DNA of 64,000 bases, from NCBI GenBank assembly GCA_028532985.1, contig JANCIK010000003.1, positions 3,854,001 through 3,918,000 on the forward strand, given 5' to 3'. The stretch is from Stropharia rugosoannulata (taxonomy: Eukaryota; Basidiomycota; Agaricomycetes; Agaricales; Strophariaceae). Positions within the stretch are counted from its first letter, which is position 1. The number at the start of each line of letters is the position of its first letter. A program made the translations under genes and the position numbers. Below, one piece after another: positions 1-12,561 of the stretch. The notes under the pieces were generated by a model, which was not told the DNA's origin, made no database searches, and saw only the letters and a list, made by a program, of their open reading frames with translations.

Positions 1-1199
1 CAACTTTGAAGTAGTCATTTCGGCTTTGTTACGGGTATTTGAGATACCAGCTACAACCAAACTGTATTAGAGAATCGACACGTGGATGTATGAATCTAAT
101 ATCGTCTGATATGGATAAGACTTACATACTCAAGTAGTTTGGTGGACCATTCGGTGATGCAAGTGAGATAGATCTCGACTTTTCTCCCTGTGTGATGTAG
201 ATAAAGGTCACAAGGTATATCCTCGCGATGTATAGACCCTGAGGAAAATAACAAATGACGCAGACTCTGTTCCAGGTCCACCGGCACCAAGAAGCAACAG
301 GTTGGCAATATATGCGCCGGATTCGCGTGAATATATGCCCGTAGCTCAAGAAGATGTACGCCATACATAGTCGCTGTCTTTCCATGAGCCAGTAACAGCA
401 TCCACGCCTAGTGAGAGCGCGTTCGACTGTCTCCAGTCTTCATAAAACATACACGGATACCGGAACTCTTTTCTCCGGGACTAGACTCCTCGCTAGTTAT
501 TATTGTCGACAAAAACACACATGTGTAGTGCTGGGTAGTCGTAGCGCGGGGTCCAACGGACTATGTCCTATATCAGAGATCAGTACACCGCGCGCCTTCG
601 TCTTCATCTTGGAGAAAGCTTCGGACGCCAATGAGTTCAACCATCCCTAATGAAACCAAATGCACTTTTCGCGTACAGGCAGCGTTAAGTGTTGTCATAT
701 TGTTGAGCATCCTTTCCGAACATATGTTTTTATGGAGTGTCGTCGGTATGGCATTTCCACTTTTGAAACTGAGTATTGCTCGAATTGCGTTTCAAGTTTT
801 CATCTTAAAAAAAGACTGGGAGGGCAGTCCAGAATATTGCTACGAAGTGTCTCGTCGTCTGAGGTATCCTGTCCCGGTCGCGATCATGTCCGCAAAAAGC
901 ATATCCATAAGTTAACTTCATCCAACAGATTCTTCATAAAGCCTAGGAGGGATGTAAAATAAACGAGTTCTGCTTTTAGATGGGGCGAAGTAGGAGCCCG
1001 GGTGAATTTGGGATGAATAAAGTAGGAGGAGGAGAAGAAGAAGGAGAAGCAACAGACAGCAACAGGCGGGCCATTCAACAAGCGGACAAACAAGCAAAAA
1101 TAGGCCGCGTTCCTGTACCAGCACCAGTCACACTTCGTTGTCAACGCCGGCGACAACAAAGTCCTTTCCTCTACTCCACTTTCGACGCCATTGGGCGCT
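1..1199. other. Left-edge region without a supported gene
   Basis: No gene can be supported here. A minus-strand stretch at about 96-401 stays open and looks mildly protein-like, but it has no recognisable motif and no clear partner exons; it could be an exon of an unknown gene. A purine-only tract of GGA/GAA units at about 1025-1050 lies just upstream of the dynein start and would fall in its promoter or 5' leader. Confidence 0.4.
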
Positions 1200-4100
1200 A
1201 TGGAACCTCCAACGAGTCTCAGCAATGGCTCAGCGAGTCGTCATGACGCGGAACCTGTCCCTGCACCCCCTGCCCCGCCCTTCGACCCAGAAATCTTCCG
1301 CACATATCTGACGACATTACTACCACCAGTTATAGGTGCAAGAATCTCGGATCTTAACACTTTGTTCGACGACGAGTTTGCTGAACGCGTATCACGTTTT
1401 GCGGCGGACACTGGAGGGGTTATATATGTTGTGCAGATAAAAGAGGAGAGCGAAGGTGCGTCATAACACCAATTATTGTTGCATAAATGACATTCAGAAT
1501 GCCAACAAAACTGCAGACGACGCGAGCCCTACGTATACGTACCAGCTTACACCACATCTCGTGTACCATCCTTCGCACGTAACGACGTTGGCATTGATCA
1601 AGCGCGGGCCGACATTGGACCCTCTCGCGCCCCTGGGGACGCAACTACATTTTCTTAATCTGTTTGGTGGTGACGAGACACCTTATGAAAGTCTACACGC
1701 AGTCGTCAGCTGTGGCGTGAAGCCTTGGTTCGATGCATTCGTAGGAGCTCGGGGCTCAGGCAAAGATGGAGACGCGAAAATGGGTGCGCAGTTAGCTCTT
1801 TTGATCGTAATATTTATTAACATTCTGTAAGGTATTCCTATGACAAAGAAAAAATTTGCGGAACTCGAGCTGTCCTTACTTCATCTCCAGCAAAATGTCG
1901 AAATTCCGGAGACGCACTTTATCATACATCCTGTCATCCAGCGGGCGGTCGAGCAGGTGCGTATCAATTTCTACGGTGACTTTCAATCTTAACTAGGGTG
2001 GCAGGCTCGAGCTGCTGGTGTCCGTCCCAACATTTCACACATTCCCCCCAAATTACTCAACGACAGTACTTTTTTGAATACGTTACACTCAAACGTCAAT
2101 GCTTGGATCAAATCTATTCAATCAGTCACTAAGCTGACACGGGATGTGGCTTCGGGCACTGCATCTCAGGAAATCAATTTCTGGCTCAGTCTGGAACGCG
2201 CTTTGGAAGGTATCGAGGCTCAGTTACGGAGCGAAGAAGTCACAATCGTCATGGATTGCTTGCGCAATGCAAAACGTTTCCTTGCTACCGTTAGTTTCAT
2301 CGCGGATACTGGTTTCAAGGAGGCCACTGAGCTCGGTAAGACTACAGCTGTTCGTAAACATTTATATTTAACATTTTGTAGTCCACAAATACAATCAGCT
2401 CATGAAGGATTTCCCCCTCAATGAACTGCTCTCTGCGACAGATCTCGATAAAGTACAGGAGTCACTTGTCCTTATTTTTGGTCACATAAATCGTAAACTT
2501 CGCCTGTCCCCCTATCCCATTCGGCGTGCTCTCCCCCTCGTCGAAGCCATCTCCCGCGACTTCAATGATCAACTTCTTCGTATCCTCACCTCCCAACGCC
2601 TTCCATATCTACCCTACGAGACCTTTGAACGGCTTCTCAACCAAACAAACACCATTTTTCGTACGTGGGACGACCAAATCAAGGAATTTACCAACGTCGC
2701 GCGTGAAGTTACGCGTAAACGTAACGAGCGATTTATTCCTATTAAGGTTCAGCCCGCCCACGCCAAACTGCAAGAGCGGACGCGTTATCTCCGAGACTGG
2801 AGGAAGCAGCATGAACAACTTGCGGTGATGACGGGGCCGACCAAGGGACTGGGCGGCGTTGGTTCGGAGGTCGGTGGGATCGACATGGAAGAGGAAGTGA
2901 AGGAGGCATATGAGGTCGTCAAACGGATTGATGTACTTGATGTGAGCGTGGGTGAGTCTCAATATAGATCTCAATATTAGGATGTTGGCCAATTTTTTTT
3001 TTTTTTTTTTTTTTGCTTTAGAGGGCACGGAAATCTGGGTGGCTGCTGAAAACGCATACAACGAGCGCGTGTCAAGAGTGGAGAATCAGATTATTGCACG
3101 TCTCCGGGATCGACTGGGAACAGCTCGCAATGCAAACGAGATGTTCCGTGTTTTCTCGAAATTCAATGCACTTTTCGTGAGGGCAAAGGTACGCGTGCCA
3201 CAAACGACGATTGGGCGGTAATTATAAAATGACATCCCTGTAGATTCGTGGAGCTATCCAAGAGTACCAAACACAGCTTATCGACTCGGTGAAGGAGGAC
3301 ATCAAGCATCTTCACGAAAAATTTAAGACACAGTACCGTTTTTCAGAGGCATACCACATGTCCCAGATGCGAGACCTGCCCCCCATCGCCGGCGCCATCA
3401 TCTGGGCCCGCCAGATCGAACGGCAGCTGCAGACGTATATGAAGCGGGTGGAGGACGTCCTCGGCAAGGGGTGGGAACACTACGCAGAGGGTCAGAAGCT
3501 GCAGTCCGAGTCGGTCGCCTTCCGCAAGAAGTTAGACACGCGCCCTGTGTTCGAAGCGTGGCTGCAGGACATTAACCGGCGGAACATGGGTGTCGACGGG
3601 CGGCTGTTCGAGATCGTACGCCTACGCGGGGGTGGCTTCCAGCTCGCGGTGAATTTCGACCCTCAGATCATCACGCTGTTCAAGGAAGTGCGCAATCTGC
3701 TATGGCTTAACTTCCAGGTACCGCACGCGATTTCGAACATGGCGAAAGACGCAAAACGCGTGTACCCCCATGCGGTGAGTTTAATGGAGACCGTGCGCAC
3801 GTACGGGCAGACGCTGGATCTGGTGGAGGCCAATAAGGGCATCGAGTGGCTTGTGGCAGAGTACAGGAATGAGAGTCAGAGGATGATCAGTAAAGGTAAG
3901 AATTTTTTACAAGTCGGGAACATTGATATTCACATTTTCCAGGCATGAACATCAGATGGGATTACTTCGTGAACCAGTACGATACGTCGCGCTATGTCCC
4001 CAGCTCGGACGGACGTGACAACCGACATATTCAATTCGTGCGGGAGTTTGCCAGTGTAGTGTCAGTGCTGCAGGTAATTGTGGTGACACCCTCCACTTCC

Positions 4101-5301
4101 ATTTTTGCAAGCTAATGTGTTATGCTCAGGATAAAACTAACAATGTCATCGACTTGTACCGGGATATACTGCGCGCAGTTGAAGACCTACAAACTTGTTC
4201 GTACACACCAGAAGCATTCTCAGAACTGCTAGGGAAAATCCAAGCTGCAGTGCGTTCACTTTGCTTCCCCGGCACTCCCTTCTTAAATATTTGTTATAGA
4301 TCGATCGCCTGAATCTGGAAGGCTATGCCAACCTTGAGCACTGGGTGGCAGAGCTGGATAAACGGATCGAAGGCATATTATTACAGCGGTTAACCCACAT
4401 CATCCAGGTATGGTGTACAGAGCTCGACCGGACGGATGACGGTGAGGGACGGAGGGATGCGCTCCCGACAAGGGACTTGACTAGCAAAAGGCGAGGTGGC
4501 AAGGGGGCAAAGGAGGAAAAGGTGAGCTTGAATTATTCGCTGTTCTATTGAGTGTGTGTTGAATCCATTCAGTTCCTTGAGGGACATATGACTGTTAAAC
4601 CCATTGTGCATGAAATCCGGATAAAAAATCAAGTTATCTTCTTGGACCCACCAATAGAATATGCACGGGCAACGTGGATCAAGCAACTTCACGACTGGCT
4701 TGGTGTGGTCTGCCGTCTGCGCAGGATACAGAGCTCGCGGTACGAGATTGGGCTACAAATGCAGGCCGGGTCCGCTGCAGAGACAACTTACACCTCACTA
4801 GTCGGTTTATTTTCATGTTTGCATTTCACACATGCTAACCACCCAACTTCTGGCTCACAGTTAACACGATTCCCGGACAGCACCCTCGAGCGGCCCTTCT
4901 CGCTCATAGAGACAAAAATCCAGCAGCTAAATGACTACGTAGGAAAGTGGTTGCAGTTCCAGTCACTGTGGGACCTCGAGACCGAATACGTGTTCAACCG
5001 ACTCGGTGATTCGCTTGCCAACTGGCAGCAGCTGTTGACGGAGATCAAGAAGGCACGGTCGACCTTTGACACTTCAGAAACGCAGAAGTCGTTTGGCGTC
5101 TGCGTAATCGACTACGAACAAGTGCAGGCGCGGGTGAACGCCAAGTACGACGCGTGGCAGCGCGACATCCTCAGTCGGTTCGGCGTGAAACTCGGCAATG
5201 CCATGAAGGAGATGCATGCTTCGATCTTGAAGGCGCGCAACGACCTCGAGCACCACTCTATCGAAGGTCTGGTGGGCGGCGGCGCGCCACGTAGATTCTG
5301 A
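1200..5301 (+). CDS. Cytoplasmic dynein heavy chain, tail region only (truncated)
   Basis: Twelve exons splice cleanly into about 1,169 residues: 1200-1455, 1517-1783, 1832-1956, 2005-2335, 2382-2951, 3022-3188, 3244-3895, 3943-4073, 4130-4249, 4300-4521, 4573-4800 and 4861-5301. The product matches the N-terminal dynein tail (DHC_N1), which dimerises and binds intermediate and light-intermediate chains. Landmarks are [22 protein letters not shown] near residue 140, ARQIERQL in exon 7, and [17 protein letters not shown] followed by HHSIEG at the end. Filamentous fungal dyneins continue past HSIEG into the linker and six AAA+ modules (over 4,000 residues). Here eight unrelated residues and a stop follow. 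No exon has a lesion. Ustilago and Schizophyllum encode dynein heavy chain as two genes, but as I recall the split there is inside the motor. A truncated duplicate, a rearranged locus or an unusual split are all possible. Confidence 0.9.
2993..3014 (+). repeat. 22-nt poly(T) tract before a dynein 3' splice site
   Basis: An uninterrupted run of 22 T lies in dynein intron 5 and ends seven bases before the acceptor AG. It acts as an extreme polypyrimidine tract and is likely to vary in length by slippage, in the genome or in sequencing. Confidence 0.85.
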
Positions 5302-7200
5302 CTGGCATGGGCATCGATCCTGGTATCATTTCATATATACATCTTCGGTTTTGGATCAACGTTCTTGCTTATGCCTTCCCTCCGCTCGCTTTCTATACCC
5401 GTTCGTTCCGGTCATGATGTACTCACTCGTTTACATAGTTTCTACTGCATACCGTCCATGCCAACTTCACGCTTTACGACTATTTCCCTATTCCTGTTTC
5501 CTCTCTTTAGTAATGTTACTAGGCATCCTGCCAATTGTATGTTGGATTTATAATCTCATAATCATTTCTACAGTCTCCTTGTGGTGGGCCTTCTCGAGCG
5601 TTGCAATGCAATTGTCCGTCGTTTGGTTTCATGTAGTTCACATGATGCCTCCACTAATTAATACAATGTCTTACCTGAAGACATGCCCCATGGCTGAGTT
5701 GGTTACAGCGTCCGACTGTTATGATCACATCGCAATGCGTGCAATCGGAAGGTCGTGAGTTCGAGCCTCACTGGGGCAGTTATTTTATACATATTTCGTA
5801 CTACACTAGTGACTACAACATTGCTAATAGTGTCTATAGTATTTACTCTACTGTACTGACCAACTGTATATTTTATAAGTCCTGACTTCTGAGTTCTTAG
5901 TATCTTAGTTTTTGAGCCCCGAGACTCAGAAGTTAAATTTGGACCTGTCGCCGTGTGGGCTATCGGGCAGCCACGAACAAGCCGCGAAGTTGCTTCAAGT
6001 TCAAGGAGTCGCCTTCACTAGAGCTGTATCTTAAACTACTAGAATTACACTGAACAGTCGCAATTTGGCACTGGTATATATATTTACGTGTCTAACATCT
6101 CTGAAAGCCTTTTTACGGTTTCTAACTGTTAAACGACGAAATAAACCATAAATGATAAAATCTGCCCCTACACTCAGCCTTCTGGATCTAAATGGGCTTG
6201 CTCACACTAGTCCGCAGACTGGTGCGCAACCAAGCGACTATGCGCAGAGTCGTCGCCGAAACAATTTCAGGTCTTCTTGGGGAGACTTTTAGCACACGAC
6301 TCATACTGGTTACTGCAGAGAAAATTTTCGAGGCTTGTCCGGCCTATCAACAAGCAACTTGCCGCTTAATTTTTATCTCACAATGATATAAATAAAATAC
6401 ATGGGAAGTGTACTTGGTCAATACGTTGTGAAAATCCCTGCAGGGAATATGACCAACACCTCGGTGATCCCATTATCCATATAAGACAAGCCCGATGCAC
6501 GTTTACTGCCACGAGGTACCGGCACACACTGCACTTATTGGATGACCCAGAAAGCTCTGATCGTAGTAAATAGGTAAAGTCTCTGTTTTGGCATCACCCG
6601 GGCTCTGGGACTTACACCATTGCAAGTAGTCAATCCGACATCGCTATCCTTAATTCCGCGGCCGATGGTCTTCATGTTCCAGGACTTTCCGCACATTACG
6701 AGTGACTGCTTGTCTAACTTGCGTCATAACACCGGACAGGCCGCTTGCGCTCAATAAAGTATACGGCATGACAATCATCGAAAATGCAGATTTACCTTTA
6801 CGACCAGACTTTATGAGGGAGTGTACATATGTAAGATTGACTCCGTCCTGCGTGACATTGCGCTCCCGAGAAAACGAAATGTGATATTTCCTTTTCCCAG
6901 ACCATTATCACTTTCAAAGTGAGGTGACTCAAGGTATCACCCGTTGTTATATTAAGCTCAGAGGACAGCATCGGTTGTGCGTACTGTACGGACGCGTCGG
7001 ACGCCGGTACCCACGCCAACTTTAGTGGCAGCGACTTCTACGCTGCAGGTGTGTTGAGCTATTATTGGTAAATAATACCCATCCGTATTCGAAGATGCAA
7101 TTATCCGAGTAATACAGGAGAGGTAATCTACTTGTTTGAATTTGATCCAGACAAATCCAGCATTACCGGTCCTCCACGGCAGTTGTGCGGGTCCTGGTAG
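5302..7200. other. Intergenic region, tRNA only
   Basis: Between the truncated dynein gene and the reductase I see only the tRNA-Asn at 5684-5779. I looked on the plus strand for coding matching the dynein linker or AAA modules and found none. The remaining open stretches are short and carry no motif. Confidence 0.6.
5684..5779 (+). tRNA. tRNA-Asn (GUU anticodon) with a 22-nt intron
   Basis: The acceptor arm TGCCCCA (5684-5690) pairs with TGGGGCA (5772-5778), and G5779 is the discriminator. The D stem GCTG/CAGC is 5693-5696 with 5706-5709. The anticodon stem TCCGA (5711-5715) pairs with TCGGA (5745-5749). The T arm GTGAG-TTCGAGC-CTCAC (5755-5771) is perfect. The anticodon GTT is at 5718-5720 and A37 at 5721. 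A 22-nt intron (5722-5743) sits after position 37, the standard site for nuclear tRNA introns. All four stems pair fully, so the gene looks functional. Confidence 0.95.
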
Positions 7201-7208
7201 TATATAAA
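7201..7208 (+). promoter_or_regulatory. TATA box of the adenylate-forming reductase
   Basis: TATATAAA lies 44 nt before the start codon at 7252, a plausible TATA element with a short leader. Confidence 0.5.
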
Positions 7209-7251
7209 CGTATGTAAAGTCGATCTTCACTTAACATTGAGAACCACAAAC

Positions 7252-10200
7252 ATGAGTTTTACTACCAGTACATTTCCTGTCCCACCTCATACCCAGGCTT
7301 TACAGTCTGCTACCTTTGTCGCCCCGCCTCTCGATGGGTCCCTCATCTTTCCGGAGTTTTTTGACTGGCAATTGGAGCACTCGAAAAACCATCCGTTGTT
7401 CGTGTTCTATGACGAAGGAAAGGTAACGACTATACACTGGGGAGATGCCGTTAGGGCCATCTATAGTGGCGTTCACCATTTACGACGAACATTCGGTTGG
7501 AAAGAAAATTCCACAGACAGAGCCCCAGTTGTTGGTATCGTCGCTGCGTCAGGTAACACATCTTTTATGTATAACTCAATTATTTCTGCTTATTACAATA
7601 TGTTACAGATACACTGACATATTTCACGGCATTGATGTCAGTGCTGCGTGCTGGATATGTCGCCTTCCCAATTTCTCCTCGGAACTCCTCCGCGGCTATT
7701 GCTCACCTTATCAACGCTGCGAAAATACAGTACCTTCTTGTCGGGAAAGAACAATCTTCGGTAGACTTGGCCGATAGTTCCATTGAGGCCTGGAAGAATA
7801 ATTATGCCACAAATGACACCTGGGTTCCCTCCTTGGTTTCTATTCCAAGCTTTGACGAGTTGTCTGCATTGATAGACGTTCACACCAGCGCACCAGTCTT
7901 CGAGAAGAAAGGTCTCGATGAGCTTGCCCTTTACCTTCACTCTTCGGGTACGTGCACACGGCTTACTTTAATTCACTAAACCACCAGGGCTTATACAAAT
8001 TCTACAGGATCCACAGCATTCCCGAAATTAGTCCCGCACACTCAGAGGCATCTTCTCGAAATTTGCGCCTATCCCTACTACGGGGAAATAGACTGGACGG
8101 GGAAGATTTTATCAATCCACCCAGTGCCCTTGTTTCATATGATCGGGTCTGTACAATGCTTTACTTCTGTAAGTAAATTTCTCTGATATAGAGGGGTGCG
8201 TGCTTATTAAATAATTTGCGACTATCAGACTACATGTGGCGTGATTCTCTCCGTATATGCACCAAAGAATCCTGCCCAACTACCTAGTCCTGATACGGTA
8301 ATCGAGAACGCGAAAGCAACCAATTGCGACTATTTGATATGCGTACCATCGATTTTTGAGGTGCGTGCTGGATATGCCTGCCCATGAGTGATTGAGCTCT
8401 CCAGTAATCTAACATCTTACCATGTATAGGCCTGGCATAAGACCCCGGAACATGTCGAATGGCTCGCAACTTGCACTGGTGTGGTTAGTATTGGTCTTCC
8501 CGCCATATTTCTATTTTGGTACTCACATACTTCTATGTGTACTAGATGGTTGGAGGTGGACCCTTAGACAAGGCTGTCGGCAACGAAATGGTGTCAAAAG
8601 GGGTTAAGCTCTTCAATGTGTATGGACTGTAAGTTCCTGATAGGTCTCAATGTATGGCTGTCATCTTATATCTATTTTAACAGCACGGAAGTGGGTGCAA
8701 TCATGCCATTCCTTGAAGGTATATAATAATCTCAAATTCATGTCTCTTACAGTCTTTCTAAAACATTACAGAAAAATGTGACAGGGAGTGGGAATATATC
8801 CGCTTCTCTGTAGGGGCACCCACGGCCAAAATGGTTCCATACGGTGATAACAGATACGAGCTAGTCTTGACTGTACGTCAACTTTCCGTCCTTCGGCTCA
8901 GTCACAAGAATGTCAGTTGATTTTGGACTAGGCAAACGAGCGTTGTCATCCGCGGGTGATCAACTCGAAATTTGAGGGCATCGATGCATACGCTACAAAT
9001 GACCTCTTCATCGAACATCCTAGTAAGCCCGGCTCCTGGAAGATATTTGGCCGTGCCGACGACCAGATCATGCACAGCAGTGGCGAAAAGGCAGGAATAT
9101 TTGCTCATAATGTATATTTGAATCTGACGACTCCTTAAATATTTTATAGACAAATCCGGGTCCACTAGGCACGTATTCTTCAACAGCCAATTTCAGTAGC
9201 GCATCTAATGCTTTCTGCAGAGGCCATTCTTAATCAGGACCCATATGTACAATCATCAGTGATGTTTGGCCGTGGGAAATTCCAGGCCGGTGTCATTGTC
9301 GATCCGAAACCCGCCTTCAGATTTGACCCATCTGATGAGCGGGCTCTTGAAGGCTTCAGGAATACATTATGGTGAGCCACTCGATGACTTATTAGGTCAG
9401 GATAATAGTTTATACCCGTATAGGCCATCTGTGCAGAAAATGAACGCGTTCGCGCCGCAACACTCGCGCCTCTTCAAAGAGATGATTCTCGTCGCTAAAC
9501 CAGACAAACCCTTCACCTACACCGCCAAGAATACTCCGCGTCGAGGAGCTATAATAAATGAGTATGCCGAAGAGATAGAAGCCCTTTACGAAGCTGTTGA
9601 GGCCACCTCGCAGACAAACATAGAATTACCCGAGAGTTGGGACATCAACTCCGTCACAGAGTTTGTGAGGAGGGTTGTGGGGAATGTCCTGGTTCATAAG
9701 GTCAAAGACGATGACGATCTCTTCCAGCATGGGTGTGATAGGTACGGCCCCTACTTATAAAGTTTGTGAGTTACGGACTAACAAAATGCTTTCAGTCTGC
9801 AAGCAACGTGGATCCGAAATGCTCTTTCCAGAGCTCTACGTGAAAGTGTCAAGGCGGACACGCGGGGCAATACAGATAACTACGTCTACAGCTATCCTAC
9901 CATTTCAAAACTATCCGCCTTTCTTTTTTCCAATGTCACCGGAAACGACCTTGGCAATACCCGTGTTGTGGACAAGCAGCAAGAGATGGAAGGGATGGTG
10001 GCAAAGTACTCAGACAACTTCCTTACGCACCACTCACGGGGAGTGAGTACTCCAACGCGTAAGAGGGTCCTACTCACCGGATCTACGGGAGGTGTTGGGG
10101 CCTTTGTCCTCTACAGTCTTGTAGCTGACGAGAATGTCGAGCGTATATACTGTATCAACCGTCCATCACACCCTGGCTCCAGCAGCATGTTGGATCGCCA

Positions 10201-11349
10201 ACGCCAGTCCTTTGACGATAAAGGCCTGCCATTGGACGTGTTGAACTCCCAGAAGATAGTTTTACTAGGGGCTCAGTTAGCGGAGGAGACATGGGGTCTT
10301 GACAAGGCCGTGTATGATGAGGTAAGTTTAAAATCCCTGCTCTGATATAAGTACTTAAGTTTAAGTGGCTTACATAGATGCTCGAGTCTGTTACACATAT
10401 CATACACAATGGTAGGTTGAATTACTTTCTATGATTGGGTCAACGGTTCTAATTTACTATGCTTTAGCTTGGCCGGTAGATTTCAACCTCTCCCTCTCTT
10501 CGTTCGAGACAAACATCAAGGGTCTCCGGAGCCTTATCGACTTCTCTCTTGCATCACCACTCGATACTCCTCCGATTATTGTTTACACCAGCAGCATTGG
10601 AGTCTTCCAGAATCTTCCAGTCCCCACTCCGTCGCAACTGGAGAAGCCGATCTCAGCCGCAGTATCCGCCAGCAATGGATACAATGAATCGAAGTGGGTT
10701 TCTGAACAGATACTTGCAACCGTATCTGCGTCGACGCCCCTCAAGACTGTTACCGTTCGCGTTGGTCAAGTCTCTGGAGGGCCCAATGGATTTTGGGATA
10801 CTAAGCAGTGGCTCCCCGCCATTGTGCAGAGTGCGAAGCACCTTGGTTGTTTCCCAGATACGGGAAAGGTATGACTGATTCAAATTCCTTGCTATCTCAA
10901 ATATCTATTCTAATATCTCTTTTTCTCAGGCCGTTTCTTTCATCCCCGCGCATGTGTCGGCTCACGCCCTGATTGATTTCATGGATGCGCCAGACACAGA
11001 CCTGGTTCACCTCACTCACCCAAACTCGACGCCTTGGACCACTCTCGCCACCGCTCTATCTTCCGAATTAGGTGTACCCCTCGTTCCCTATAATGAATGG
11101 CTCACCAGGCTAGAGGCGGCAGCAATGACGCCCGACAATGAAATCGCCGCTCTACGTCTCCTGGGCTTCTTCAAATATGTCAAGGAGCATATTGAGGCAA
11201 ATCCCACTTCCCCGGAGGCGTTTGGGCTGCCCCACCTTGACACAACTCGAGCCGTATCTATCTCCAAGTCTCTTGCGGAAGCAAAACAGCTAACTGGAGA
11301 AGATGCAAAGGCATGGGTGGCGTACTGGAAAGCGGTTGGATTCGTTTAG
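7252..11349 (+). CDS. Adenylate-forming reductase (A-T-R, NRPS-like)
   Basis: About 15 exons encode roughly 1,050-1,090 residues. The ATG at 7252 begins MSFTTSTFPVPP. An N-terminal adenylation (AMP-binding) domain shows LHSSGSTAFPK (exon junction near 7947/8009), GGGPLDKAVG, the YG-TEVGA core and the GRADDQI motif. A phosphopantetheine carrier domain follows, with LFQHGCDSLQATWIRN (about 9720-9815) supplying the modified serine. The C-terminal thioester-reductase domain has the Rossmann motif LLTGSTGGVGAF (about 10070) and the catalytic YNESKW (about 10680). There is no condensation domain. Such enzymes activate a carboxylic acid as acyl-AMP, load it on the carrier and reduce it with NADPH to an aldehyde or alcohol. 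The substrate is not readable. The architecture resembles L-aminoadipate reductase, but the family is expanded in basidiomycetes for secondary metabolites. No P450, oxidoreductase or transporter gene neighbours it. Confidence 0.9.
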
Positions 11350-11753
11350 TAGCCAGAGTAATCGTATTATGTATCCCATAATACCAGTCTCGGTCCTGAT
11401 TTAACACATTAGAAGCAGTGTGAACTTTGTTCATAATTGATGATGTCTGTGAACCATTGTGAACTGTGATTTCTTGGTGATTTCAACTTTAAGTTCAAAC
11501 TTCAAAGTTGGTTCAATGCAAGTTCGGATGCTACCGAGAATATTCACACGGGGTCCAGTGAAGTTGGCCGAGGGATGATGTTGGTTCCAGGTTAATTGTC
11601 TTCTACCTAATCACCTATATATGCTTCTTACCGTTACCGCCGCGTTATACCCAAAGAATATATGCTTATAGACGCAGTCTTCTAATCCAGAAATTGACGG
11701 TAAGTGAGATTCATCATTAACAACGAAATCAATAACCCAATTACAATTACAGT
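11350..11753. other. Intergenic region between convergent genes
   Basis: This holds the 3' ends of the convergent reductase (+) and hypothetical membrane-protein gene (-). Only an AT-rich stretch with repeated TTCAA/TTGAA words at about 11440-11520 stands out. Confidence 0.5.
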
Positions 11754-12561
11754 TCAAGCCGGACACCCAATCTGACTTCCAGCACGTTTCGCCCCGTCTT
11801 TCATCCGATTCCAGGCTTCTATCCCCAAAGAAATAGCCGGAAGGAGAACGACTGTACCTCCAATTACAAGGCCGAGCGACAGTGAGGACGCTATGTAGGG
11901 ATGAGTCCGCCTGAGAAGAGCAAATGTTGTCTCCGGTATTTTCGCCTGCGTTGAATTCCGTGCAACCAATGCCGCTGAGGTCTGTCGGACCTGCGACGAA
12001 GCCGACAGGAAGACTACATGCACAACTTGTATCAGCATGCGGCAGATGGGCTAATGACACGAGTACGTACTTCTAGTAGCCTCGTCTGCGTCGATTTTAC
12101 AATTAATTATATGGGTTTAAGCAGGTTAATGTGGCTCGCAACGTACCAACAACCCTCTTCAAATCCTTTTTAAAATCATCCCAGTCCTTCCGCTTCTTTA
12201 TGCTTTTGTTCCCTGCCATGTGCTCGGCCTCGTTTAAATATACCTGTCTCCGCTCCCTCATGACTTCCCGCAGCTCTCCTCGCATAAACCAGACAGCTGT
12301 ATCCGGGTACTGGTTTTCCTCAATCTGACATTCTTTGGCGGCACCTTCTATAAATTCAAGCCAATGGTTCAAATCCTGCGAACTGGTGTTAAGGCTCGTA
12401 CTCGCTGCAAGTATGGAGCTTGACGGAGAATAACCTGTTGAATGGGCAACCAGAAAAGACGGGAATTCGAAGAACGGATAACGCGGTACGTGGGTCCTGT
12501 TAATCCAATTCAAGAGGCGCCGCTCGAGATCGGCCGGAGAGAGAAGGTCCTTGAATGGCAT
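11754..12561 (-). CDS. Hypothetical protein with C-terminal membrane segment
   Basis: Exon 1 (12561-12147) begins MPFKDLLSPADLERRLLNWI and encodes a charged, mostly soluble region ending in DDFKKDLKRVV. A GT donor at 12146 and an AG acceptor at 12015-12014 join it in frame to VFLSASSQVRQTSAAL; at 133 nt this intron is longer than its neighbours and may hide a second one. Exon 2 runs to the stop at 11754. It contains one clear hydrophobic helix around SLSLGLVIGGTVVLLPAIS, about 25 residues before the C-terminus. This suggests a tail-anchored or single-pass membrane protein of about 220 residues. I do not recognise the family. Confidence 0.6.

Noticed and set aside
1025..1050. GGA/GAA purine repeat as possible coding repeat
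   Set aside because: Lies upstream of the dynein start and is simple sequence only.
5351..5758. Open stretch of 135 codons on the plus strand
   Set aside because: Overlaps the tRNA gene, hydrophobic but without motif, and does not match dynein linker.
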